NCBI GenBank assembly: GCA_022559985.1
Contig: JAFJTR010000094.1
Location: 1-64,000 of the forward strand
Source: Parastagonospora avenae f. sp. tritici 18332-5
Lineage: Eukaryota; Ascomycota; Dothideomycetes; Pleosporales; Phaeosphaeriaceae
DNA: 64,000 nt
Reading direction: 5' to 3'
Made by a program: the position numbers and the translations under genes. The notes beneath the pieces are model-generated. The model searched no databases and had not been told where the DNA came from. It worked only from the letters and a program-made list of their open reading frames with translations. Below are positions 12,188 through 22,124 of the stretch, one piece after another. Within the stretch, counting starts at the first letter, position 1. Each line of letters begins with the position of its first letter.

Positions 12188-12537
12188 GTCGCGTACAAGA
12201 TGCCTGAATTTGGGGGTCAATCAGCAGAGTGTACCAGCTGTGTGGTATATGCATGCTAGCGCCAGGGGCACGTCGGTGGCAAGCGATGCGATCAAATCGT
12301 GGAGTAAAAGGCGATGCGCTAGACGGATCAAAAGCGTCATTGATCGGATCGCGAACGCGAAACGCGTCCACGGGCTGTCACGTGGGCATTCCAACATCCG
12401 ATCGACGATGCGCTAAGCTCTATTCGTGAACCTCCGCAACTTGATGCGATAGGCATGTCTGAGCTTTTCCTGCGTGTGAATTTTGGGTGCATTCAGTGGT
12501 AACCTGCGTTTTCTCTCATGATAATCTACAAAATTCA

Positions 12538-13880
12538 TCATGCCAGCCGCAGCAAACCCGGGCTATTCGCATCGCTTCCCCTCCGTGCCTCTTCGCTGGT
12601 CACTTCCCAGTGCGTCTCCCTTCGAATAAAAAGCCCTTTTGCACTTCCCTGGCTGTGCCTATCTGAATCCATCGTCGCCCGTGGTTCGAAAGCACCCCTC
12701 GAACTTGCATGCCGCATCAGTTTCTGTGGTGATCGTGCGCTGGTGAAGGGTCGTGGGTTGACCCGAATGGAGCCATCGTCGCCCTTCCAACGCGAGCAAC
12801 TCCCACTTCCACTCTCGGCCCTGCCCTTCACAGGTGAGAGCTGGTAACCATCACAGTGATGCTGTCCGATGCCCCCGTTTCGTCCGTTGGATCCAGTTTC
12901 GTTGGAAGAGCCGATGGTCGCTTTGACACCGCTTCCAGTATCGAAACTGCGGATAAAGCTTTTTAAGCAGGGAAGTGTGGCCGCGAGTAAAGATACACAC
13001 AATTCGACCTGTTGGAAGACGATGGCGGGAGTTCGATGGGCTCCTGGGTTTTCGCCACCGAGAGACCGTATCCATGCCCTCAATGACATGCTAGCAAGAG
13101 CGATGAGCGGTAGACGAAAGGCAAAGACAGCGATAACCTGTAGTTTGAGCTTGATGGACATTTGTAGCTGCCAGGTCAAATAACTGGGGATCATGACAAG
13201 GATCATGTCAGTGATGATGTCTGTTATGACCACGAACTTGTATCGTGCATCGATGCCTGGGCACGTTTGTGGGGCGGTCTTCGGCGCCATGCTCTGAGGC
13301 GAGCACCCGACCGAGACCAGCATCGCAGCCATGACTGTCCAGACTACCAGGACCGCGGTGAAGATGTGGCAAGTCATCGTTACCTTCTTCATGTCGCGCG
13401 TGAATAGCCGCTGTATAAGGAAGATCGTGGCCAGCTTTGAGATGCCTAAGGAGATGTAGAGAGCGACTTGGTTACCGAGTTGTGACTGTCGAATCATGAG
13501 CTGTTGGTTTCATGTTGCAACAACATCCGGGAGCACGTACAGCAGCCATCTTCTTATAGTCATCTTGACTGAGTAGCTCAAAATTCTTTGCCAGGCCGGC
13601 CGACAACGATATGAGTAAGAGCGCAAATTGCACAAGACTGACAAACTAATCATGTGAGTCCAAAGTCGTCTTGTGATGTGGTGATGATACCCACCTGAGC
13701 ACCCAACGCTGCTGCGTCATCAAGTCCCAGCACGTGCCATTTGATGAAGAACCGCGTGATGTTGGTTAGACTAGAGTATGTAAAGGTCAAGAAGGCAACA
13801 ATGTAGAGTATGCCGCTACGATCGTCGGCAGTTACCGTAGCCCAGCGATTGCCGGTGTCGAGTGGAGGGGGTTCCGTCAT
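12538..13880 (-). CDS. Rhodopsin-domain (PTH11-like) integral membrane protein
   Basis: Three exons, 13880-13695, 13645-13541 and 13500-12538, give about 417 aa. Both introns are canonical (GTGGGT...TTAG, GTACGT...ACAG) and the joined frame is continuous. The protein has seven predicted membrane helices in the first 290 residues, with the family motif QDDYKKMAALMIRQSQLGNQVALY and a conserved Cys-containing CPGIDARYKFV stretch before helix five. This is the fungal rhodopsin-domain family (PF20684), which includes PTH11-like receptors but whose ligands are mostly unknown. The last 120 residues are a Ser/Gly/Arg-rich cytoplasmic tail. It sits tail-on to the remodeller gene, on the same strand, with 350 bp between them. 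Confidence 0.85.
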
Positions 13881-15346
13881 TCAGGAAGACTACTGCGGGA
13901 GACGGCACTGGCGGGATTTGACCGGATATAGCTCTCGAGTATGATTGCTGGGGCTGAATCAGACTTGCTAGGGCCCGCTGCGCTGGATTTGCTGCCGGCC
14001 TTGCACCTACCAACACTCGTTGCCTGCCATGCATACGTACGACTGCTCCGCTATCGGGCTGGTATGATTCCGGGTTATGTAGAAACACTAAGTCATTTGC
14101 ACCAGAGTGAGGAAGCCTCCCTCCGCTCGCATATTGGTCCAATCTCTCAGCACACCGAGCCGAGTGTTCCTGTGGTGTCACTGTGTGCAGATCATACCCT
14201 CGCGTGAATGGTTCGCAGAAATGCACAACAGCCGCGCAGGTAGTACAGGCACGACAGCCACTTAGCCCTTGTTGAGAATGACACGGGGCTGCCGAAGGGT
14301 GACAGCAGGCGTCTTGTGGCGAACACGCAGCAAATGGCAGAGTTGGACGGACGAATTGGAATTGCTTCGCAGACAAAGTCGGTCTTTATTCTGACGCTAT
14401 TCAGTAAAATAGACAGCTGTACGTGATTCGCATGATTGTGAAAACGCGAAGTCTTGAGTGGCACACAAGCGCCATGTCGAAGCAAGGAGACGATGTGTGA
14501 AGTTGTTGTCCAAGAGTATCTGGCGGCAAGGGGGTCTGGATTCGCGCTAGGGCCGTTCCGAATGGGCTAGCCGAAGACCACATCATTTCATCTTCCAGCT
14601 CCCTCGACACAGCATACTTCGCACACTTCCAACATTGCACAACCACATCACGCGCTGACTGCCGGTCTGTTTGACCGTTTGCCCTAAGAAGATACGTACG
14701 GTCGACTAGGAGGTATCTTTGGGCTATCTCCTATTCATCCTGCTATTGCTTCTATTCCATCCTAATTGAGCATGCTGCATGCTCTTTAGAGCTGCTCTTT
14801 CGCGTTTTGCGCATGCGGTTGATTATATCACGCCGCTAACGATCATGTAGATCCTGCAAGATCCGTGTCATGCTTGTACGGCATAGGCAGTGACGCAACT
14901 GATGCGTCTGCGGTGCAATTGCATGTCGTATGCTGGTGAGGACGGCAGTTCAGGGCGTTTGCGGCGCTCGAGCTTGACATGCAGGCAAACACCTTTGGAG
15001 ACATGAAATGCGCCATGACTGATGCGCAGAATGGACTAGGTCTCAGGATACCTCAAATGCTAATCTCCGAGCTCGCTACCGAAGCCACGGAAAGAAGGAA
15101 GCGTTAGAAGGCTCGTATAGCCCAACGCCCTCGCATGATCTGCAATCGGTGTCACATTCGACTGTGAGACTGGCAGTCGCCCTGGAGCAATGCTGACAGT
15201 TGATGAACGATTTCCGCTGCATCATATTCCTGTCATATACTTGTCTTCCGTGACACCACTGTTTCGGTTCTCCCGGCCTACATACTTCTCTCCTTCCTTC
15301 TCATCTCGCCCGGGCGTCTGTTATCGTGGATCTGAGGACCTACATC
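13881..15346. other. Intergenic region between divergent genes
   Basis: This 1.47-kb stretch separates two divergently transcribed membrane-protein genes and should contain both promoters. A short perfect inverted repeat (GAGCATGC/GCATGCTC) lies near 14767-14783. Several short frames here overlap each other and show no domain. Confidence 0.5.
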
Positions 15347-17095
15347 ATGTCGATTACCAAAGCTGACGCTGAAATCGAGCTGCACGATAGCGACTCGCAG
15401 AAAGATGTCGTGGGCTCGGCAAAGAAGGGCACGCCCGGCGATCAGAGGGACATGCATCGCATGGGGAAGACGCAGGAGCTCCGGAGGAACTTCCGATTCG
15501 TATCTATCTTCGGATACTCAATGATTTTGATGGCAACATGGGAGACGGTCCTTACGTGAGTCGCTTTCCTCGAACGGCTTTATGCCCGGAGCTGGTCTGA
15601 TCTGCAAGCAGCACTCTCATAATTCCCTTGACGAACGGCGGTCCTGGCGGCGCAATCTTCACTTTCCTTGGCACAGCTGTTGGAATGGGATTCGTCATCA
15701 CTTCAATGGCTGAAATGGCCTCAATGTAAGTACCAAAGGGGATGCGTCGCGTTTCTGCAGCGTGGGCTGTGTGACCATGCATGCTAAAATTGGCAACGCA
15801 GGGCACCTACCAGCGGTGGTCAATACCATTGGGTTTCGGAATTTGCACCCAAGGAACATCAGAAGTTCTTGAGCTATGTAGTTGGTGCGTTCCTAGAACC
15901 TGTGGTGAACGAGTTTGGCTGACTTTATTCAGGCTGGTTGTGCGTTCTGGGATGGCAGACAGGAATCGCATCCATTGCGTTTTTGGCTGGCGGTCAGGTT
16001 CAAGGACTGATCATCCTCAACAACCCAGCCTACGTACCGGAGCGATGGCACGGCACGCTACTCATCATTGCAGTAGCGAGCTTCTCGATCATCTTCAACA
16101 CACTCCTTGCACGGAAGCTACCTTTGGTTGAAGGCACGGTTCTCGTGCTGCACATATTTGGCTTCTTCGCCATCTTCATCACCATGTGGGTTCTTGGACC
16201 ACGAAACAAAGCCAGCGATGTCTTCGGCTCGTTCCAGGACAACGCTGGTTGGGGCAGCGTTGGACTTTCCTGCCTAGTCGGCCAACTTGCACCAATATTC
16301 TCTCTGCTCGGATCGGATGCTGCAACTCATATGAGTGAAGAGTTGCGAGACGCTTCCCACACTCTTCCACGTGCGATGATCTGGACAGCTATTGTCAACA
16401 GCTCCATGGGCTTTCTCATGCTCATTACCTTCTGCTTCTGCCTTGGAGATGTCAATAGTGTTCTCCACACTGCGACAGGCCAGCCTCATATACAGGCTAT
16501 GTTCAACGCGACTCAATCCGTGTCTGGAGCCACTGCACTCGCATCAATCACGACCATCATGGCAGTTTTTGGCTGCGTCAATAACGTCGCAACATGCTCG
16601 CGCCAGCTCTTCGCCTTCGCGCGCGATCACGGCGTACCTGGCGGCGTCTTTTTATCGTATGTTCGGCCGGGCTGGGACATCCCACTCAACTCCGTCATCG
16701 TGTCTTTCGCGGTCTCCGTCGCATTGTCGATGATCAACCTCGGCTCAACCGTCGCGTTTAACTCTATCGCATCACTTGGTACCTGCGCTCTACTTTCATC
16801 CTACATCATCTCAATATCCTGCATGTTCATCAAGCGCTGGCGTAACGAACCACTTCTGCCTTCTCGCTTCACTCTTGGCCGGTGGGGTATTTGGATCAAC
16901 GGTATATCGGTGATGTATCTTTGCATGGCATTGTTGTTCGCATTCTTTCCATCCTACCCGCATCCGACAGCCGATCTCATGAACTGGAACATTCTCATCT
17001 ATGGTTTGGTGGTCATCTTTTCTCTAGTGTATTTCCTTGCGAAGGGGCGGAAGGTGTATGAGGGGCCGGTTGAGTACATTAATCGCGATTATTAG
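15347..17095 (+). CDS. APC-superfamily amino-acid/GABA permease
   Basis: Four exons, 15347-15555, 15612-15725, 15802-15884 and 15933-17095, give 522 aa. The introns are 48-76 bp with GTGAGT, GTAAGT and GTGCGT donors and AG acceptors, and the phases fit. The protein has the twelve-helix layout of the amino acid/choline transporter family (yeast UGA4/HNM1 group). Landmarks are an N-terminal cytoplasmic tail, FGYSMILMATWETV in helix 1, TSGGQYHWVSEFAP before helix 3 and LGSDAATHMSEELRDA, a well conserved family box, near mid-protein. It imports amino acids, GABA or a related amine across the plasma or vacuolar membrane by proton symport; the substrate cannot be told from sequence. I chose ATG 15347, seven codons after a GTG that opens the frame. 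Confidence 0.9.
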
Positions 17096-18119
17096 ATGCG
17101 CAGTACGCGAATGCATGAGTTGCAATCATCCGGTTGAACTGTCAACAAGTGCCAAAGCTGTTTGTGAGTCTACTTCGTAGACCGCTTTTCGGTAGAAATG
17201 AGCGTCCTTCCATTTGATGTTACAATGATCTGAATCATACAACAATACTGACAGGAACGAGGCAAGAAACCAATGGGCTCCCTGCAAGGCTTCACGGACA
17301 TTATTACGACATTGCTTCTGCATTGCTCGCGCATCCGTTGACTTTGACCGCATCAAAATGTGTTGAGTATGACTAGTTCGAGACATTGCCTGTTCGAGAG
17401 TCGATACGTGCAGTGAGCCCAGGGCGGTTTAATTTATCCCTATGTGCTCAGAAGTTGACAAAGGAATATGCAGTCTGGGAGTGAGTAGAAGTCGGGGCGT
17501 CTAGATAGGTAGCGAGGCTAGCATAGTACAGATTGTGTTTGGAAACTCGTGATTTACAACAGTTACGCAGACCATGCGAGAACTTCTACGTTTGCTAGCT
17601 TAACGTTACAAAACATTGACTCCCATAGAAGACGCCAAAGTCTACAGGATAGCTCGTTGCAGTCGTATAAGTCCTGAAAGAAGCATAAAGAGCAGTGGGT
17701 CCAACGGCCGGCCCTGTGCGAATTACGTTGAAATAGAATCGAGGAATTCTAGTGATACATTTATTGAAAGATCGGTTGACCAGGATAAGTCGCGATATCT
17801 AATGAGATCGAAGAGCGGAGAGGCGTGACATTGGTCGCGCTGCTCTCGACAGAGCGAAGTACTTGTACCTCTACTAGGATCAGCCGAGGGCGTTCAAGCT
17901 ATGCAACTGGCAAAACGAGGCGTGACTAGCACCAAATTCCCGGCTGCTTTCAGTTTGAGGGGGACGGGCGTCGAACCTAGGACGGGGTTGAGTGTTGCTG
18001 CGATCATGTCTACAATGCTATTGGAGCTTGATTATTGGGCGTGTATGTAGTACCCATAGGCCGACACGCCTTGGATCAGGATCTCAAGGCAAAAGTCTTC
18101 ATTTTCAGGCGTCTGTGTA
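17096..18119. other. Intergenic, no gene seen
   Basis: Only short frames without recognisable domains. The left part is the 3' flank of the permease gene. Confidence 0.5.
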
Positions 18120-18935
18120 AGGGTGGATATTGTCGTTGTGGTCACGATATTTCTACCGACGCCGGGGATAGTACTCAAATGAACGTGCTGCTTGCTGGTA
18201 AGGTCGTAAAAATGATCGTAGTGGATGACAGTTGAACCAAGGTAGACACTGTTGTAGACGCCGAGCTGGAGGACTTAGTCTTTGCAAAGGGGTTGAGGAC
18301 GGAGAGGATGAAGCCGAGCTGACAATCGTCAGCATCTACGCCTACTCAGGAGTGGCGCGTTTCATCACTGCTTATGTAACAGGAGGATATGTATTCGCTC
18401 TCTTTGATAGTTTCTATCAATCAACCAACTACTTCCTCAATCTCCTCCTTACATGTTGACAACAATGATTCTCAGCAGCGCAGTATTCAGATGTAGTGCC
18501 ACAATATGCCCACATGTTAATGGAATATTAGTTCATCACCGCACGACGAACGGCGTTCGACTTACTGTGAACAGCAGTAACCCCATTTCGACCCCATGCA
18601 ACTGAAGCCACCCATCGCAACCTTGCTGTTGCCACAACGTGCGTTATGCGAGACTTTGACCGTTGCCGACGGAGTGGCAGCCAAGGAGATTCGGCTGCAG
18701 GTGGACGATGATCGAATCACACCCGAGAGAGTAAAAGCAACTGCATTGCATTTTCCATAGAGAGGATTAGATCTTTTACCACAGGAGGCGTTGGTGGAGC
18801 CACACCAATTATTTTCAACTTTCTGCCTTTACAGGTGCGGCCTCGGACCGCAGTGGAGGATCGAGCATTTGTACTCACTTTCGCCGCATCAGCTACTGAA
18901 AGCGTCGCGACGCCGAGCACGACCAAGTTGCGCAT
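18120..18935 (-). pseudogene. Decayed secreted chitin-binding (CBM18/hevein) protein
   Basis: On the minus strand ATG 18935 starts a signal peptide (MRNLVVLGVATLSVADA). A 56-bp GTGAGT...GCAG intron (18878-18823) joins to a Cys-containing exon that ends with GGFSCMGSKWGYCCSQ, the classic chitin-recognition motif. A GTAAGT donor follows at 18565. The matching continuation (WAYCGTTSEYCAAENHCCQ) resumes at about 18513, but the bases before it read AACAT, so the AG acceptor is missing. Further on, frames for a Ser/Thr-rich tail (SSSSASTTVSTL, VTTTTISTLTQTP) are broken by stops and shifts. Intact relatives are secreted or wall-bound proteins that bind chitin, and some shield hyphae from plant chitinases. 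The lost acceptor and broken tail make this a pseudogene. Confidence 0.7.
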
Positions 18936-19605
18936 GTTAATTAGAGTGTCGATCTAGACACTAGTTCGACGTCCAGGAAACAAACAATTGAACTTGTTCT
19001 GTCAAGGTGTTGCACGATAACAGGGTTATCCTTACACTCTCTCTTCCTTCACATATATATAGCTCCCTTCGTTCATAGCTATTCAAGGAACTCAGTCCTT
19101 CATTCTCCTTCCATATCACATACGTGAGACAAGGAGACACACATGCGAGATATCAACTTTGTACTTTGTGCCTGTTGCATAACTCGTAAAGCGCCTTGTT
19201 TGCCAGTCATTCAAGTCCCTGCTCCCGTACTGTGGCATGGATAAGGACATGCCTATAGAATGCCGACAGGCTGTCTAGAGTCTAGATTCCGAGGCAGTTC
19301 GTAGAGATTGACACGATTTTCTGAAAGCGGCTTGAGTTAAGGTAGTTGATTAAGGATCAGTTCCAAACTCCTGAATGTAGGAATAGGCGATGTCAATAGC
19401 GCGATGTGTGGTTGCTGATGTAGAAAGCGATATGCGGGAGGTACCCCCGAGTAGGTGCATCGGGGATCTTGCAGAGAAGACAGCAGATGCTCACGGTATC
19501 CGCACAAAAAAGCTAGCAATTCGCATGTTCAATCGCCCCATCACACATCTCACCCAATCATACTAAACAAAAATTCCACCGCACGCCAACACACCCGCTA
19601 AGGGC
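18936..19605. other. Intergenic with a TATA-like promoter element
   Basis: A TATATATAG at about 19053-19062 with a CT-rich stretch downstream looks like a plus-strand promoter, but only a 36-codon frame (ATG 19143) follows it. On the other side lies the start of the decayed chitin-binding gene. I see no gene here. Confidence 0.4.
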
Positions 19606-19611
19606 AAAAAA
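19606..19611 (-). terminator. RNA polymerase III terminator of tRNA-Pro
   Basis: Six T in a row on the minus strand directly after the discriminator base of the tRNA, the usual Pol III stop signal. Confidence 0.8.
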
Positions 19612-19752
19612 GGGTCTTGCCGCGACTCGAACGCGGGGCCTCTCGCAAGCTATGCTCGGGTTTTGCCCTAAGCGAGAATCATACCACTAGCTGATTGGTT
19701 GTTAGTCGGAGCTCAAAAGCCAAGGAATGGGTTAAACTTACACCACAAGACC
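19612..19752 (-). tRNA. tRNA-Pro(AGG) with two apparent introns
   Basis: The acceptor arms GGTCTTG (19752-19746) and CAAGACC (19619-19613) pair 7/7. The anticodon stem CTCGC/GCGAG and T stem CCGCG/CGCGG pair 5/5, with loop TTCGAGT as the B box. The anticodon loop is TTAGGG(T), so the anticodon is AGG. An 18-nt insertion after position 37 (19665-19648) is an ordinary tRNA intron. In addition the D stem is cut after GGTCTTGTGGT by 51 nt (19741-19691) that starts GTAAGT, has GACTAAC 13 nt before its end and finishes CAG. Removing it restores TGGTCTAGTGGTATGATT, the expected proline D arm. The insertion splits the A box, although its 3' end partly rebuilds one. The gene may be active or may be a pseudogene. 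Confidence 0.8.
19691..19741 (-). other. Spliceosomal-type intron inside the tRNA D arm
   Basis: 51 nt with a GTAAGT donor, GACTAAC branch site and CAG acceptor, inserted between the second and third base pairs of the D stem. These are the signals of a nuclear pre-mRNA intron, not of a tRNA-endonuclease intron, which sits in the anticodon loop. The exact restoration of the D arm supports real intron status; splicing of a Pol III transcript by the spliceosome is not established and is only inferred. Confidence 0.55.
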
Positions 19753-20060
19753 GTTCACGTGATTTGTGAGTGCTCCGGAAATTAGCTTTAAAACATTGAT
19801 TGACAAAACCGCATCAATTCTAGAAGCCATGCAACCTTAGATGGTTTCGCGTTGGGATCGAATGTTTGTTCATACGACGTTGGGCGGTGAAGAATTTGCA
19901 GTTCCATTCCACACATACGAGGTGGAGTCATTGTGCTAAGTTAGTCATGACTAACGTTATGCTAGCCTGCATCGACGACCAGTCACTACATGGAACCACG
20001 ACTTTTGAAGGGCAGCATGTAGACCGAGAACCGACAACACACACCAGACATCAAACCAAA
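19753..20060. other. Intergenic between tRNA and GNAT remnant
   Basis: The frame of the GNAT remnant stays open upstream to about 19866, but the ATG at 20061 fits the family start better. Nothing else is seen. Confidence 0.5.
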
Positions 20061-20597
20061 ATGCCTATCCTAGGTAACGCAGAAGTACGGATCCGAGCTG
20101 CAACCTTCCCAGCGGACAAGCAAATCGTCAGTGAACTGTTCCTCGCGTATGCGCAGTCACTGCCTATCAAGCTGGACTTCCAAGACTTCGAACAAGAACT
20201 CGCAGACCTACCTGGGAAGTACTCCGCCGGAAAGGATGGAACCATATTCCTCGCATACGCAACCAACGCCATTTCGAATAAGCAGTTACTGTCGCAACCA
20301 CTAGAAACAATCACAGGCGTGGTAGCCCTTCGCCGCGCCCATCGAGATCTTCGAAACACCGAAGCCTCGACTTGGAGGCGTTATGTACAAGCGTTTGAGC
20401 TCGCACGTTGATGTTGAGTTAGCTGTTTGGAATGTGCGATCTCTAGAGCCAGGATATTGGGATACATGGAGATGCTGCTCGATACATTGCGCAGCATGAC
20501 AGTAGCGCGGAAACTGTACAGAAAGTATGGATTCATCGAAATAGAAAATTACTATCCAAGCGTAGAAGATGCAGTATTCTACAAATTAGTCCTGTAA
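20061..20597 (+). pseudogene. GNAT acetyltransferase broken by two TGA codons
   Basis: One frame of 179 codons runs from ATG 20061 (MPILGNAEVRIRAATFPAD) to TAA 20595-20597. It holds GNAT landmarks: a beta-strand pair ending ITGVVALRRAH and a C-terminal GYMEMLLDTLRSMTVARKLYRKYGF, typical of fungal GNAT N-acetyltransferases that move acetyl groups from acetyl-CoA to small amines. Two in-frame TGA codons, at 20409-20411 and 20415-20417, lie where the acetyl-CoA-binding loop (RxxGxG/A) should be, and that loop is not recognisable. No splice signals remove them. It faces the intact GNAT gene tail to tail, 21 bp apart, but the two are not close in sequence. A pseudogene is most likely. Confidence 0.65.
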
Positions 20598-20618
20598 CAT
20601 ACAAATCTCGCACACATC

Positions 20619-21377
20619 TCAAGAAGGCACAACAGCAGTCAACTCCTCTGACGCCTCTCCACCCACCTCCTTACCCCCGTCCTTCGCAAACGCCCACTTC
20701 CACAAAATCTCCCCGCCCTTCACACCCTCTTTGGCCATCGGATTGCCCTCGCCCTCGCTGCAATACCCAACAATCTCGTCGTATCCACATCGCAAATAGA
20801 ACAGCGCATTCCCCTCGCTACTGACAACGCTCGAGTGTACATTCTCCTCCTTCGCGCGCTCCAACCCCCAAGCAACAAGCTGCTGACCAACCCCGCGCTT
20901 TTGGTACTCCGGGTCGATGCCGCAGAGATTCAGGTACCAGTTGTTTGCGCGCGGGAGGCCATTGTTCACGCCTTCCCAATGGTGTTTGAACCAGGGGTAA
21001 GTATCTTGGAGGATAGTCGCTTTGGTCTTATCGATGGCGCGATTTTCGCTGTCCAGCGGCTCGAACGCATCGGGGCCGGGATCTTGCCATGAGCTTATGA
21101 TTTTCTGGGCGCCGGCGTCGTCGCCCTGACGTTGCCATGTTGCCATACCGGCGATCTTTTCTTCGCCGTTTTCGAGCAGGGTCGCGACGATGACGACGTC
21201 GCGCGGCTCTTTAAAGAAGGCGCGGGCGCGTTGACGCCAGAAGATCAAGGGGTCCTCGGGATACTCGTGGCGATGGGGGTGGATTAGTTGGCCGAAGAGG
21301 CCTTCGTTGAAGAAGGCGGCATGGCAGATGGCGCCGATGGCGGGCTCGTCTTGTGGTGTGGCGACGCGGACAGGCAT
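20619..21377 (-). CDS. GNAT-family N-acetyltransferase
   Basis: A single-exon gene of 252 aa. MPVRVATPQDEPAIGAICHAAF is the usual GNAT start, and WYLNLCGIDPEYQKRGVGQQLV (near 147-168) contains the acetyl-CoA pyrophosphate loop QKRGVG. The following VVSSEGNALFYLRCGY is the beta5/alpha4 element. It should be a cytosolic enzyme that acetylates a small molecule or a protein N-terminus; the acceptor is unknown. ATG 21377 is the only good start. The last 25 residues are acidic and poorly conserved-looking. Its 3' end is next to a broken GNAT gene in convergent orientation. Confidence 0.85.
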   Translation of the reverse strand: MPVRVATPQDEPAIGAICHAAFFNEGLFGQLIHPHRHEYPEDPLIFWRQRARAFFKEPRDVVIVATLLENGEEKIAGMATWQRQGDDAGAQKIISSWQDPGPDAFEPLDSENRAIDKTKATILQDTYPWFKHHWEGVNNGLPRANNWYLNLCGIDPEYQKRGVGQQLVAWGLERAKEENVHSSVVSSEGNALFYLRCGYDEIVGYCSEGEGNPMAKEGVKGGEILWKWAFAKDGGKEVGGEASEELTAVVPS

Positions 21378-22124
21378 AATGGAGGTGGACTTGCGGATTA
21401 CCTAGGTAATGATGACAGTGACAAGAGCAAGAAGACACAACGTCACTTGATGCTGTGACACAAAAACATGAGATGGTGTTTGATGTTAAGTAGTAGTGCG
21501 ATGCTCGTGTCTCTGAAGCCACAGCAGATGGCCGTCGGGAAACATGCCTGACTGCGAGATCGGAGAAGCCCTTCTACCTCGCTTCCCTGCACAGAGTAGG
21601 GCGATCTCTCACTATCCACGTGATCGAAAAGATAAGCACTTGAGGATGCTAGCTGGCGGTTGTGATTGAGTATCGAGGGTCTTTTGGTGGTGTAATGGTG
21701 GCATTACGTCAGCGGGCGTCTGGACTTAGGCGGCGACGGAGCTAGTGCGGCTTCCGCCGCAGTCAGCGAACCTTCACTTCGACACGACCATCCAAGACGC
21801 GTCGTCTTCCTCGCCACCATGACTGCACAGTCACAGAAGCTATCAAGTCTCAAAGCGTGCTGCGTACAGTCCTCCATTGCGTGGTAATAGCACATCTCGG
21901 GCTTGTCACCAACGAATCGCCGCATATCACTTGCACATTCCCACCACCGGTGAAAGTCCTCACCAGCCGCTGCTATACGCTGGGGCCATTGAAGCGCCCC
22001 TTCTTTCCATACATAGCGCTCCGCTAGGCTTGCCAATTGCTTCTGAGCTCGTCCACGATTGCCCCGCTGCCACCACCCCGCACCACGACGACGACATCAA
22101 CCACTCCAGCAGTACCTCATCAGC
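21378..22124. other. Intergenic between divergent genes
   Basis: Promoter region shared by the minus-strand GNAT gene and the plus-strand phosphatase-like gene. The frames present are short and unrecognisable. Confidence 0.5.

Noticed and set aside
13816..14376. 186-codon minus frame overlapping the first exon of the rhodopsin-domain gene
   Set aside because: Out of frame with the real exon and without recognisable features.
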